Below, one piece after another: positions 17,781-26,517 of a stretch of DNA of 64,000 nucleotides. This DNA is from Bradyrhizobium canariense. GTDB taxonomy: Bacteria > Pseudomonadota > Alphaproteobacteria > Rhizobiales > Xanthobacteraceae. Each line of letters opens with the position of its first letter. Positions within the stretch are counted from its first letter, which is position 1. The stretch is taken from assembly GCF_900105125.1 (NCBI RefSeq), contig NZ_LT629750.1, positions 6,103,001-6,167,000 of the forward strand. The letters are read 5' to 3'. The position numbers were made by a program, and so were the translations under genes. Below the pieces are notes generated by a model, which had not been told where the DNA came from, ran no database searches, and worked only from the letters and a program-made list of their open reading frames with translations.

Positions 17781-18782
17781 TCAGGCAACCAACACAATTT
17801 TGCCAATATGTTCGCTGCTCTCCATGCGCCGGTGTGCGTCGGCGGCCTTTTCCAGCGGAAACGTGCTGTCCATCAGCGGTTTGATGCGCCCTTCGCGCAG
17901 CAGCGGCATGACCTTGGCCTCGATGGCTGCGACCATGGCCGCCTTATCCGCATTACTACGGGGGCGCAGCGTCGAACCGGTATGGTGCAGCCGCTTCACC
18001 ATCAGCTTGGCGAAGTTGACGGTTGCCTTGGGCTGGCCGCTCAGAAACGCGATCTGGACCACGCGTCCGTCGGTCGCGGCCGCGTCATAGTTGCGATCGA
18101 TGTAATCGCCGCCGACCATGTCGAGGATGACATTGACACCCTTGCCATCGGTGATCGTCTTCACCTCGGCGACGAAGTCCTGGGTCTTGTAGTTGATCGC
18201 GTGATCGGCGCCGAGTTTTAAGCAGGCGTCGGCCTTTTCCTTGGATCCGACGGTCACGATCACGGTGGCGCCAAAGGCCTTGGCCAACTGGATCGCCATG
18301 GTGCCGATGCCGGAGGAGCCGCCATGGACCAGCAGCGTCTCGCCGGCTTTCAGCGCGCCGCGCTCGAACACATTGTGCCAGACCGTCATCAGCGTTTCCG
18401 GGATGGCGCCGGCTTCGGTCATCGACAGCGCCGACGGCACCGCCATCGCCTGGGCATCTTGCGCGATGCAATATTGCGCGTAGCCGCCACCGGCGACCAG
18501 CGACATCACCTTGTCGCCGATCTTGTGCTTGCTTGCACCGCTGCCGATCGCAACCACTTCGCCTGATATTTCAAGGCCGGGCAGGTCGCTGGCGCCCGGC
18601 GGCGGCGGATAGCTGCCGGAGCGCTGCGCGACGTCGGGCCGGTTCACGCCCGCAGCCGCGACCTTGATCAAAATCTCGCCCGGACCGGGCGCCGGCACGG
18701 CGCGGTTCTCAGGCAGCAGCACTTCCGGGCCGCCGGGCTTGCTGATGCCGATGACGGTCATTTGCGCGGGCAGCTTTTCCAT
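17781..18782 (-). CDS. NAD(P)H quinone oxidoreductase, MDR superfamily
   Basis: A 333-residue medium-chain reductase of the PIG3/TP53I3 and QOR type. Features are 'AAGVNRPDVAQRSGSYPPPPGASDLPGLEISGEV' (substrate side), the cofactor loop 'VHGGSSGIGTMAIQLAKAFG', and 'HTGSTLRPRSNADKAAM' near the C terminus. No structural zinc Cys cluster is present, which fits quinone reductases. It probably reduces quinones or enals with NADPH in the cytoplasm. It is divergent from the small DUF1192 gene. Confidence 0.9.
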   Translation of the reverse strand: MEKLPAQMTVIGISKPGGPEVLLPENRAVPAPGPGEILIKVAAAGVNRPDVAQRSGSYPPPPGASDLPGLEISGEVVAIGSGASKHKIGDKVMSLVAGGGYAQYCIAQDAQAMAVPSALSMTEAGAIPETLMTVWHNVFERGALKAGETLLVHGGSSGIGTMAIQLAKAFGATVIVTVGSKEKADACLKLGADHAINYKTQDFVAEVKTITDGKGVNVILDMVGGDYIDRNYDAAATDGRVVQIAFLSGQPKATVNFAKLMVKRLHHTGSTLRPRSNADKAAMVAAIEAKVMPLLREGRIKPLMDSTFPLEKAADAHRRMESSEHIGKIVLVA

Positions 18783-18953
18783 GATTTGTCCTTGCGAAAC
18801 GCGGGAATTCGGGAGGCCGCACCTGCATTAACCAGCCATGCTCCGGCTGGCAACCGCCTCAGCATATTCTCGAACCCGGTCTTTTGTTTTGACGCGTTTT
18901 CTGCACGCGAACCGGTAGCCGCTTCGCTCGGAAACGCTGGAGGAGGACGACGC

Positions 18954-19145
18954 ATGGCGATCGAGGACGACGACAAGCCGAGAAAGAAAATCACGCACGA
19001 GATCGGGCAGGACCTGTCGCTGTTGTCGGTCGAGGAACTCAACGAACGCATTGCGCTGATGACCTCGGAGATCGAACGGCTGCAGCAGGCGGCGACCAAG
19101 AAGCGCGCCTCCAAGGACGCCGCGAATAGTTTTTTCAAATCGTAA
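18954..19145 (+). CDS. DUF1192 family small protein
   Basis: 63 residues: 'MAIEDDDKPRKKITHEIGQDL' followed by the conserved 'LSVEELNERIALMTSEIERL' helix and a Lys/Ala tail, the DUF1192 pattern found across Rhizobiales. It is probably a short coiled coil of unknown role. An AGGAGG ribosome site at 18941 sits seven bases before the ATG, which settles the start. Confidence 0.85.
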   Translation: MAIEDDDKPRKKITHEIGQDLSLLSVEELNERIALMTSEIERLQQAATKKRASKDAANSFFKS

Positions 19146-19291
19146 TCGGCGTCGTCCTGGTCCGGCATCGTCCTGATCAAGCCGATGGGCCTCGGCGTTC
19201 GCGCGACGACCGTGGCGCAAATTTGCGTCACGGTGCCTGCGCACTCGGCCAATGGCCGACATGGCAAACGAAGCCTAAAGAAAATCGTTCG

Positions 19292-19320
19292 TTTACGACC
19301 CGTTAAGCTTTCTCGATTAT
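19292..19320 (+). promoter_or_regulatory. candidate sigma-70 promoter for a small RNA
   Basis: TTTACG at 19292-19297 and GATTAT at 19315-19320 are separated by 17 bases. Transcription would start near 19327 and end at the terminator around 19425. Confidence 0.45.
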
Positions 19321-19326
19321 GACTTG

Positions 19327-19425
19327 GATCGTCCTCTTTTGGACACCGAGTGGCTCCTGTCCACTCTGTTTGACGCCTCCCTGTTATCAACTTCAAAAGC
19401 CGCCGGAAACGGCGGCTCTTTTTTT
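19327..19425 (+). ncRNA. candidate small RNA with CCUCC-type anti-Shine-Dalgarno motifs
   Basis: This roughly 100-base stretch has no open frame, a plausible promoter just upstream and a strong intrinsic terminator at its end. It contains a perfect 6-bp hairpin (GAGTGG 19348-19353 with CCACTC 19361-19366) that exposes CTCCTGT in its loop, and an unpaired CCTCCC at 19376-19381. Hairpin loops and linkers rich in CCUCC are the hallmark of alphaproteobacterial trans-acting sRNAs such as the alpha-r14 and CcsR-type families. Its position between the DUF1192 and DUF1465 genes leaves 470 bases with no other content. Expression is not shown. Confidence 0.5.
19398..19425 (+). terminator. rho-independent terminator
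   Basis: Perfect stem AGCCGCC / GGCGGCT with a GGAAAC loop, followed by C and seven T. It fits the end of the candidate sRNA; the DUF1192 gene ends 250 bases upstream and could also use it. Confidence 0.85.
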
Positions 19426-19616
19426 GGCGAGCCTGCATCGTCGCCAAAGTGTTTCGAAACGGGGCTTTTGGGCATTGGTCATTGAATGACCGCACCTCGT
19501 GGAAACCATAAAAAGTCTTGTGGCTGGACTCTCGCCCACGCTCGCGCAATGATTTGTTCATCATAAGCCGGCGCTTTCCAAACCGGTGGTGTAATCAGTG
19601 GCGTGAGGCGTTAACC

Positions 19617-20129
19617 ATGTCGGACCGTTCGCAAGGAGAAACCGCTCTAGTGCAATTCAGCGAGCGGCTGACCAATTCCGCGGCGTTCGGTACTCTGTTC
19701 CGGGAAGGCATGGATCTGGTCGAGGAGACCGCCGCCTATCTCGACGGGATCGGCCGCGCCGAGGCCAAGGCGCTCGATCGTTCTGTCAGCCTTACTTACG
19801 CGACCGAGAGCATGCGGCTGACCACGCGCCTGATGCAACTGGCGTCATGGCTTTTGCTGCACCGTGCGGTGAAGGAAGGCGAGATGACGCTGACCCAGGC
19901 CAATCGCGAAAAGACCAAGGTCCGGCTCAGTGCCGCCGATCCCGGCGCCTCGGACATGATCGACAAACTGCCGCAACAATTGCAGGACCTGATCGCCCGT
20001 TCGATGACCCTGCAAACCAAGGTGCGCCGTCTCGACAGCACCATGCACGCCACGGGGTCCGAACGCGCCGCGATCGGTAATCCGCTGGTGCCGCAGCTCA
20101 ATCGCCTCAAGGAAGCGTTCGAGCAGTAA
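19617..20129 (+). CDS. DUF1465 family protein
   Basis: A 170-residue helical protein that matches DUF1465 (alphaproteobacteria-restricted) through 'FGTLFREGMDLVEETAAYLDG', 'TYATESMRLTTRLMQLASWLLLHRAV' and the end 'NPLVPQLNRLKEAF'. A role in cell-cycle or regulator binding has been discussed for some members but is not established here. ATG 19617 is chosen because the upstream in-frame codons overlap the intergenic region and lack similarity. Confidence 0.85.
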   Translation: MSDRSQGETALVQFSERLTNSAAFGTLFREGMDLVEETAAYLDGIGRAEAKALDRSVSLTYATESMRLTTRLMQLASWLLLHRAVKEGEMTLTQANREKTKVRLSAADPGASDMIDKLPQQLQDLIARSMTLQTKVRRLDSTMHATGSERAAIGNPLVPQLNRLKEAFEQ

Positions 20130-20247
20130 GCTCTATCTTCATCGTCATCACGAAGAACGAAGTGACAAGGCGATCCGGACCTTCCTTGGACCCCGGATGG
20201 CTTCGTCGCGTTGCTGCTCGTAATGAGACAAAATGACCCGGGACAAA

Positions 20248-20277
20248 TAAAAACGCCCCTGACCAGGGGCGTTTTTG
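20248..20277 (-). terminator. bidirectional rho-independent terminator
   Basis: Stem AAACGCCCCTG...AGGGGCGTTT with A-rich and T-rich flanks, so it can stop transcription from both strands: DUF1465 on the plus strand and rpmE on the minus strand. Confidence 0.88.
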
Positions 20278-20311
20278 CGTTTGGCTCAAAAGAAGGTGAT
20301 TGAAGAGGTTC

Positions 20312-20539
20312 TCAATCCTTCTTGAGGAAGCCCGAAAATTTCTTCTGGAACCGCGAAACACGGCCGCCGCGGTCGAGCAGCTGCTGGGAGCCGCCGATCC
20401 AGGCCGGATGCGATTTGGAGTCGATATCGAGGTTCAGCTTGTCACCCGCCTTGCCCCAGGTCGAGCGGGTCTGATACTCGGTGCCATCGGTCATCACGAC
20501 CGTAATCGTATGATAATCCGGGTGAATTTCGGCTTTCAT
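20312..20539 (-). CDS. rpmE: 50S ribosomal protein L31
   Basis: 75 residues starting '[20 protein letters not shown]', with '[22 protein letters not shown]', typical of alphaproteobacterial L31. No CxxC zinc pair is seen, so it is the Cys-minus form. The ATG at 20539 follows AAGGAT; an 11-codon upstream extension is not conserved. It is a part of the large ribosomal subunit bridging to the small subunit. A good promoter lies 63 bases upstream and a terminator follows the gene. Confidence 0.95.
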   Translation of the reverse strand: MKAEIHPDYHTITVVMTDGTEYQTRSTWGKAGDKLNLDIDSKSHPAWIGGSQQLLDRGGRVSRFQKKFSGFLKKD

Positions 20540-20601
20540 GGCATATCCTTCGGCGCGCCGGCGCCTGTCCAAGAGATCTCAGGGTTGCGGATTTGGCCGG
20601 C

Positions 20602-20630
20602 TCTATAACGCAGCCAGCCCGCCAAAACAA
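20602..20630 (-). promoter_or_regulatory. sigma-70-type promoter of rpmE
   Basis: On the minus strand, TTGTTT (20630-20625) and TATAGA (20607-20602) are separated by exactly 17 bases, and the start of rpmE is about 60 bases downstream. Confidence 0.6.
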
Positions 20631-20741
20631 GCCAACTAATGGGACTGAAGCCATCTCTCTTCCGGTCTCTTACGGATTTGCCAGCGCAGGCGCCGGGGCC
20701 TATCTGGGGGCGGCGATTAGCCAAAGCGATAGGTCAGACTC

Positions 20742-22598
20742 ATGAGTGCAGTGGAGCGGCTTGACGGCAGCGACGGCGAAACGCCGTTGCAGGATCCGGC
20801 GCCGGCAGAGGCATCTTCCATCGAAACGGTGCTGACGGAATCGCCGGCCAAGAACCGCGCGCGGCTGCGCCCGCTGCTGGCATTGGCGCCTTATATCGCG
20901 CGGTACCGCTGGCGCGCCATTCTGGCTGTGGTTTCGCTTACGGTCGCCGCGATCACGACCCTGGTGGTGCCGGTCGCGGTTCGGCGGATGATCGATTTCG
21001 GGTTCACCCCGAAAGGCATCGCGATGATCAACAGCTATTTCGGCGTGATGATCCTAGTGGTCGCGGTGCTCGCCCTGGCCAGCGCATCGCGCTATTATCT
21101 GGTAATGACCATCGGCGAGCGGATCGTCGCCGATCTCAGGCGCGACGTGTTCGCGCATCTGATTTCGCTGTCGCCGGCCTTCTTCGATTCCGCGCGCAGC
21201 GGCGAACTGATCTCGCGGCTCACCGCCGACACCACCCAGATCAAGTCCGCGGCCGGCGCCTCGGCGTCGATCGCGTTGCGCAACCTGCTGCTGTTTTTAG
21301 GCGCCACCGCGATGATGGTGTTCACGAGCCCCCGGCTTTCGGGGTTCGTGCTGTTGGCGATTCCGCTGATCGTGCTGCCGCTGGTGGCGTTCGGCCGCTG
21401 GGTTCGGCGATTGTCGCGTAACGCGCAGGATACGCTCGCCGAAGCGTCCGCCTATGCGTCCGAACTGGTCGGCGCCATCAGGACCGTGCAGGCCTATACC
21501 GGCGAGCGGCTGGCCAATGCGCGCTTCGGCAGCGAAGTCGAACAGGCCTATGACGCGGCGCGGACGTCCACCCGCGCGCGCGGGGTGCTGACCGCGATCA
21601 TCATCTTCATCGTCTTTACCAGCGTCGTGGTGATCCTGTGGATCGGGTCGCACGATGTGCTGAGCGGCGCCATCACGCCGGGGCGGCTCGGCCAGTTTAT
21701 TCTGTACGCAGCGTTTGCCGCGGCGGCACTCGGCCAGCTCAGCGAGGTCTGGGGCGAGGTTTCCGCTGCCTCAGGCGCCGCAGAAAGATTATTCGAAATT
21801 CTGCGCGTCACATCCGACATCACCGTGCCGGCGTCGCCGCGCGCGCTGCCGATGCCGGCGCGCGGCGACGTCAGTTTTGACAACGTCCGCTTCGCCTATC
21901 CGACCCGGCCGGATGCTGCCGCGGTCGATGGCGTCTCATTCTCGGTCCGCGCCGGCGAGAAGGTCGCGATCGTCGGCCCTTCAGGGGCGGGCAAGAGCAC
22001 GCTGTTTCATCTGCTGCTGCGATTCTACGATCCGGCATCCGGAACCATCACGATCGACGGCGTGCCGATCCGGTCAGCCGATCCGCATGACGTGCGCGCC
22101 CGCATCGCTTTGGTGCCGCAGGAGTCGGTGGCGTTTGCCACGACCGCGCGCGAGAATATCCGCTTCGGCCGGCCGGAAGCCACCGACGCCGAGATCGAAC
22201 GCGCCGCGGATCTGGCGCATGCCACCGAGTTCATCCGCCGCCTGCCTGGCGGCTTCGAGGCGCAACTTGGCGAGCGTGGCGTAACGCTGTCGGGCGGCCA
22301 GCGCCAGCGCATCGCGATCGCACGCGCGATCCTGCGCGACGCGCCGCTGCTGCTGCTCGATGAAGCGACCTCTGCGCTCGATGCGGAAAGCGAAACGCTG
22401 GTGCAGACCGCGCTCGAAGAACTGATGCGCCACCGCACCACGCTGGTGATCGCCCATCGCCTCGCGACCGTCCTGTCCTGTGATCGGATCCTGGTGATGG
22501 AGCAGGGCCGCATCGTCGAGCAGGGCACCCACGCCTCGCTGGTCGCCGCCAACGGACTCTACGCCCGGCTGGCCCGGCTGCAGTTCGAGGGGATATAA
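20742..22598 (+). CDS. ABC transporter, fused permease and ATPase (MsbA/exporter type)
   Basis: 618 residues. An N-terminal cytosolic extension of about 45 residues precedes a six-helix exporter domain (about 50-340) and an ATPase domain with Walker A 'GPSGAGKST', signature 'LSGGQRQRIAIARA', Walker B 'LLLLDEATSALD' and the H-loop 'IAHRLAT'. As a half-transporter it should act as a homodimer that exports a lipid, peptide or drug. It resembles the lipid/multidrug exporter group. No substrate clue comes from its neighbours, rpmE and a GNAT gene. Confidence 0.92.
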   Translation: MSAVERLDGSDGETPLQDPAPAEASSIETVLTESPAKNRARLRPLLALAPYIARYRWRAILAVVSLTVAAITTLVVPVAVRRMIDFGFTPKGIAMINSYFGVMILVVAVLALASASRYYLVMTIGERIVADLRRDVFAHLISLSPAFFDSARSGELISRLTADTTQIKSAAGASASIALRNLLLFLGATAMMVFTSPRLSGFVLLAIPLIVLPLVAFGRWVRRLSRNAQDTLAEASAYASELVGAIRTVQAYTGERLANARFGSEVEQAYDAARTSTRARGVLTAIIIFIVFTSVVVILWIGSHDVLSGAITPGRLGQFILYAAFAAAALGQLSEVWGEVSAASGAAERLFEILRVTSDITVPASPRALPMPARGDVSFDNVRFAYPTRPDAAAVDGVSFSVRAGEKVAIVGPSGAGKSTLFHLLLRFYDPASGTITIDGVPIRSADPHDVRARIALVPQESVAFATTARENIRFGRPEATDAEIERAADLAHATEFIRRLPGGFEAQLGERGVTLSGGQRQRIAIARAILRDAPLLLLDEATSALDAESETLVQTALEELMRHRTTLVIAHRLATVLSCDRILVMEQGRIVEQGTHASLVAANGLYARLARLQFEGI

Positions 22599-22601
22599 GC
22601 C

Positions 22602-22743
22602 GTCATTGCGAGCCAACGGGTCGCGCGAATGCGCGCCCGATGACAGGCTCCGCGAAGCAATCCAGAGCAGGGAAACTGGATTGCTTCCGCCTTCGCTAAA
22701 AAGCTACGGCGGACAGGTCGTCGCTACGCTCCTCGCAATGACG
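22602..22743. repeat. dispersed palindromic repeat (GTCATTGCGAG type)
   Basis: Begins 'GTCATTGCGAG' and ends 'CTCCTCGCAATGAC', with 'GAAGCAATCCAG' and 'CTGGATTGCTTC' as inner arms. The same element occurs at 45717-45803. Its right end encodes the last residues and stop of the adjacent GNAT gene. Confidence 0.8.
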
Positions 22744-23194
22744 AGCTTCCCTTCCACTCCATCCGCAACACTGGCCGGCCTGACGTCGGATTGACGTCCT
22801 CGCCGGCATGCACAAAGCCGTTGCGCCCGTAGAAGCGGATGGCGCGGGCATTGTCCTGGTTGACGAGCAGCGTGACGCGCTCTGGTGACCGGCGTTTTGC
22901 TTCGTCGACAAGCGCATCGCCGAGCGTCGAGCCCCAGTGATCTGGCGCGACCACCAATTGGTCGAGATAACCGGAATCATCGATCGTCACGAATCCGATC
23001 AGCACGTCGGCCTGCTCTGCCACAACGATCGCGGCGTTCGGCACCAGCTCATCCCGCCAGCGTTCGCGCCACCAGGCCACACGCGCGGCAAAATCGATTG
23101 AAGGATAGGCTTGTTGCCAGGTGCGCTGCCACAGCGCGATCGTGGCGTCTTCGTCCTTGGTGCGATAGGGACGAAGGGTGAAGGAAGGACTCAA
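22724..23194 (-). CDS. GNAT family N-acetyltransferase
   Basis: About 156 residues with the GNAT fold: 'FTLRPYRTKDEDATIALW' start, 'LIGFVTIDDSGYLDQLVVAPDHWGSTLGDALV' including the acetyl-CoA loop, and 'LLVNQDNARAIRFYGRNGFV' as the last helix-strand. It transfers an acetyl group to an unknown amine. The frame is open to an ATG at 23239, but that part lies inside a dispersed repeat, so the TTG at 23194 is the likelier start. The C-terminal 'SSLRGA' and the stop come from another repeat, which suggests that repeat insertion replaced the original end. Confidence 0.8.
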   Translation of the reverse strand: MSPSFTLRPYRTKDEDATIALWQRTWQQAYPSIDFAARVAWWRERWRDELVPNAAIVVAEQADVLIGFVTIDDSGYLDQLVVAPDHWGSTLGDALVDEAKRRSPERVTLLVNQDNARAIRFYGRNGFVHAGEDVNPTSGRPVLRMEWKGSSSLRGA

Positions 23195-23209
23195 GCCGAA
23201 ACCCGAGCC

Positions 23210-23298
23210 GTCATGCCCGGCCCTGTGCCGGGCATCCACGTCCTTCCTTGCGGGGCCACAACTAGACGTGGATCGCCGGGACTAGCCCGGCCATGACG
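23210..23298. repeat. palindromic intergenic repeat
   Basis: Outer arms 'GTCATGCCCGG' and 'CCGGCCATGAC', with inner arms around 'CACGTC...GACGTG'. A related 'GTGGATGCCCGGCACAAGGCCGGGCATGACG' unit is found at about 32302-32332. Confidence 0.7.
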
Positions 23299-23327
23299 AT
23301 GTTGTGAGAGACGCGACGATATCACCA

Positions 23328-24359
23328 CTATCTTTCCGTCAGCTTCAGCTCGATGCGGCGATTGCGCTTGTAGGCATCTTCGGTCTGCGCGGTGTCCAGC
23401 GGCTGGAATTCGGCAAAGCCGGCCGCGACCAGCCGCTGTGCCGGCACGCCGAGCGATATCAGATACTGCACCACCGCAATCGCGCGTGCCGATGACAATT
23501 CCCAGTTCGACTTGAACAACGGGCTGTTGGTGATCGGTCGCGCATCGGTGTGGCCATCGACCCGCAGCACCCAGGCGATCTCGCTCGGAATCTGCTTGTC
23601 GAGATCGGTCAATGCGTTCGCCACCTTGTCGAGTTCGGCGCGGCCTTCGGGCAGCAATTGCGCCTGTCCGGTGTCGAAAAATACTTCAGACTGGAAAACG
23701 AAACGGTCGCCGACAACACGGATATCCGGCCGGTTGCCCAGGATGGCGCGCAGCCGGCCGAAGAACTCCGACCGGTAGCGCGACAATTCCTGCACCCGCT
23801 GCGCCAGCGCGACGTTCAGCCGCTGTCCGAGATCGGCGATTCGTCCCTGCGATTCCTTGTCGCGTTTATCCGAGGCGTCGAGCGCTTCTTCCAGCGCCGC
23901 AAGCTGCCGTCGCAGCGCACTGATCTGCTGGGTCAGCACTTCGATCTGCGCCAGTGCGCGGGTCGAAACTCCTCTTTCGGAATCCAGCGCCTTGTTGAGT
24001 TCGGTGGTTCGGCCGGCGGCATCATTGCCGGCGTTGGCGAGGCCCTCATACAGGCCTTTGACGCGGTCGCGCTCACCCTCGGCGGATGACAGCCCCGCGC
24101 GCAACTGCGAGATCTGGTCGTCGAGATTGAGCTTGCCGAGCTTTTCCAGCGACAGCATGTCATTCAGCTGCGCGATCCTGGCGTTGAGCTGTTCCAGCGC
24201 CTTGTCCTTGCCGCTGATCTGCTGCGACAGGAAAAACTGCACCACCAGGAACACCGAAAGCAGAAACACGATCGAAAGCACCAGCGTCGACAGCGCGTCG
24301 ACAAAACCCGGCCAATAGTTGAACGCGGATTCGCTGCGGCGTGCACGTGCAAGGGCCAT
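23328..24359 (-). CDS. OmpA/MotB-domain membrane protein
   Basis: 343 residues. One N-terminal membrane helix ('VDALSTLVLSIVFLLSVFLVVQFF', about 18-42) follows 'SAFNYWPGF', and a long coiled coil (about 50-200) leads to a C-terminal OmpA-like peptidoglycan-binding domain ('VDGHTDARPI', 'NWELSSARAIAVVQYL', 'RNRRIELKLTER'). This is the architecture of the MotB-like half of a proton-driven channel. It lies just downstream of the MotA/TolQ-type gene, and the two probably form one complex anchored in the cell wall. A flagellar role is unlikely because no other motility genes are near. Confidence 0.88.
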   Translation of the reverse strand: MALARARRSESAFNYWPGFVDALSTLVLSIVFLLSVFLVVQFFLSQQISGKDKALEQLNARIAQLNDMLSLEKLGKLNLDDQISQLRAGLSSAEGERDRVKGLYEGLANAGNDAAGRTTELNKALDSERGVSTRALAQIEVLTQQISALRRQLAALEEALDASDKRDKESQGRIADLGQRLNVALAQRVQELSRYRSEFFGRLRAILGNRPDIRVVGDRFVFQSEVFFDTGQAQLLPEGRAELDKVANALTDLDKQIPSEIAWVLRVDGHTDARPITNSPLFKSNWELSSARAIAVVQYLISLGVPAQRLVAAGFAEFQPLDTAQTEDAYKRNRRIELKLTER

Positions 24360-24483
24360 CGTCGTCCTCTGCTAGGTTCGTGGTCGATCGCACTTCGACG
24401 AACGCAGTGCACCCCCTCTCCCTAAGGGAGAGGTAAGACTGCATACGCCGTTCGTCCTCAAAGTCGACATCAATGATCTCGTA

Positions 24484-25488
24484 CTAGTTCTTCTCGGGCT
24501 CGCGCGCCAACCGCTCGAGCAATTTCCTGATCTCGCGGTTCTGCTCGCCCTGGCCGTCAGCCCATTCGCGGATCATCTGCTGTTCGGTCCGCATATGCGC
24601 GACTAGCCCCTGAATGGCTTCGGCGAGATTGGCCATCGCCACCGTGGTGCCGCGATTGGCGCCGCTTTCCTCTACGCTCGAACGCAACCGTTCGAGTGCG
24701 TTGTGCAGATCGCCGCTCGCGCCGTTGACGGCGGTCTCGCCCGAAGAATATTCCCGCACGGTGGTCGCGAGCCAGTCCTCGAGGTCGGTATAGAAGCGGT
24801 TCTGCGCCTGGCTCGATTGCAAATCGAGAAAGCCGAGGATCAGGGAGCCGGCGAGGCCGAACAGCGACGACGAAAACGAAATGCCCATGCCGCCGAGCGG
24901 CGCGGCGAGGCCCTCCTTCAGCGTGTCGAACAAGGCGCCGGCGTCGCCACCGACCTTCAATCCGTCGATCACCTTGCCGACCGAGCCGACCGTTTCGATC
25001 AGGCCCCAGAACGTGCCGAGCAGCCCGAGGAACACCAGAAGGCCGGTCATGTAGCGGGAGATGTCACGGGCCTCATCGAGCCGGGTTGCGATCGAGTCCA
25101 GCAGATGCCGCATGGTCTGCTGCGTGATCGTCATCCGCCCGGTACGCTCGCCACCGAGGATCGCCGCCATCGGCGCCAGCAGCGTGGGACGCCGGTCCAT
25201 GGCAAGGCCGGGATCGGCGATGCGGAAATTGTTGACCCAGGCCACTTCCGGATAAAGCCGGATTACCTGGCGGAATGCCAGGATGGTGCCGATCAAAAGC
25301 ACCAGCCCGATCAGTGCGTTCAGGCCCGGATTGGCGAAGAACGCGATGACGATCTGCTTGTAGAGCACCACCATCACGAGGGCGCACAGCACCAGAAATA
25401 CCAGCATCCGCACCAGGAAAATTCGTGGCGATGACAACTTGGTCAGTTCGATTTCCATCGCAGAGCGGGAAGAGGGGCCTGAAGACAT
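24484..25488 (-). CDS. MotA/TolQ/ExbB proton-channel family protein
   Basis: About 334 residues with two N-terminal membrane helices ('IFLVRMLVFLVLCALVMVVLY' and 'NALIGLVLLIGTILAFR') and two later ones in the conserved MotA/ExbB block ('MTGLLVFLGLLGTFWGLIETV', 'GMGISFSSSLFGLAGSLILGF'). It is predicted to form the pentameric stator of an ion-driven complex with the downstream OmpA-domain protein. The start used is the ATG at 25488 (MSSGPSS) with CAGGTGA upstream; GTG 25530 is an alternative. Confidence 0.87.
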   Translation of the reverse strand: MSSGPSSRSAMEIELTKLSSPRIFLVRMLVFLVLCALVMVVLYKQIVIAFFANPGLNALIGLVLLIGTILAFRQVIRLYPEVAWVNNFRIADPGLAMDRRPTLLAPMAAILGGERTGRMTITQQTMRHLLDSIATRLDEARDISRYMTGLLVFLGLLGTFWGLIETVGSVGKVIDGLKVGGDAGALFDTLKEGLAAPLGGMGISFSSSLFGLAGSLILGFLDLQSSQAQNRFYTDLEDWLATTVREYSSGETAVNGASGDLHNALERLRSSVEESGANRGTTVAMANLAEAIQGLVAHMRTEQQMIREWADGQGEQNREIRKLLERLAREPEKN

Positions 25489-25674
25489 TGGCTGATCGTC
25501 ACCTGTTGCAGGGGAAGCGCTTTCGGGCACCAATATGGCACAGCGGCGCGGGGAAAAAAGCCAATTGCACTCCGTTCATGGCGGGAACAGGGAACTTGCA
25601 CCTGAAACCGGGCTTAGACCCTGTGCGTATTTCATAAATCTTTGAGGTCTCTGACGCTTAGCCGGAACGTTGGC

Positions 25675-26517
25675 ATGAATCTTTTTTATTTAGAGGCCCT
25701 ATTTTATTTGGAAGCCTTGGCCGCGATCGTGCTGTCCATGTCGGTCCTCATGGCCGGTGCCTGGGTGGTGCAGCAGCGCACCGGCAATTCCGGTTGGGTC
25801 GATACTATCTGGACGTTCTCGCTCGGCCTCGTCGGTGCCGCCAGCGCGTTGTGGCCGATAGCCGGAGCCGGGCCAAACCCGCGGCAATGGCTGGTCGCGG
25901 CATTGGTGGCGATCTGGTCGATCCGGCTCGGCTCGCATATCGCGGTGCGAACCGCCGGGATCACCGATGATCCGCGCTATGCGGCCTTTGCCAGCGAATG
26001 GGGCGCGGATTCATCGCGCAAGATGTTCGTGTTCCTGCAAAATCAGGGATTAGGATCGATCCCGCTTTTGTTTGCGATTTTTGTTGCGGCGCGGTTTCCT
26101 CAATCGGCGCTTCGGCTGCAGGATTATCTGGGCGCGCTGGTGCTGGTGGTCGGCATATCTGGCGAAGCGCTGGCCGACGCGCAGCTCAAGCGCTTCCGCA
26201 CCAACCCCGCCAACAACGGCCGGGTTTGCGACGCCGGGCTGTGGCGGTGGTCGCGGCATCCGAACTATTTCTTCGAATGGTTCGGCTGGCTAGCCTATCC
26301 GGTCATCGCGATCTCGGCCGGTGACCCGCTTCGTTATCCTTGGGGCTGGGCGGCGCTGCTGGCCCCGATCTTCATGTACTGGATCCTGGTCCACGTCACC
26401 GGCATCCCGCCGCTCGAGCAGCAGATGCTGCGCTCGCGCGGCGAGCGCTACCGTGACTATCAGTCGCGTACCAGCATGTTCTTTCCGTTGCCGCCGCATA
26501 AAGGAGTGGCCGCATGA
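25675..26517 (+). CDS. DUF1295 family membrane protein (steroid 5-alpha-reductase-like)
   Basis: About 280 residues with six to seven membrane helices. The C-terminal region 'LFRT..N', 'GLWRWSRHPNYFFEWFGW' and 'PPLEQQMLRSRGERYRDYQ' is the DUF1295/isoprenylcysteine-methyltransferase-like core. DUF1295 genes commonly sit beside cyclopropane-fatty-acid synthase genes, as here. The N terminus carries a tandem 'FYLEALFYLEAL' (an imperfect 18-base duplication). ATG 25675 is chosen over an upstream non-ATG start at 25642. The stop overlaps the next start (ATGA). Confidence 0.85.
   Translation: MNLFYLEALFYLEALAAIVLSMSVLMAGAWVVQQRTGNSGWVDTIWTFSLGLVGAASALWPIAGAGPNPRQWLVAALVAIWSIRLGSHIAVRTAGITDDPRYAAFASEWGADSSRKMFVFLQNQGLGSIPLLFAIFVAARFPQSALRLQDYLGALVLVVGISGEALADAQLKRFRTNPANNGRVCDAGLWRWSRHPNYFFEWFGWLAYPVIAISAGDPLRYPWGWAALLAPIFMYWILVHVTGIPPLEQQMLRSRGERYRDYQSRTSMFFPLPPHKGVAA

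Noticed and set aside
23328..25488. Zorya anti-phage system
   Set aside because: Only the MotA/MotB-like pair is present. No ZorC/D helicase or ZorE nuclease follows, and the neighbours are housekeeping genes.
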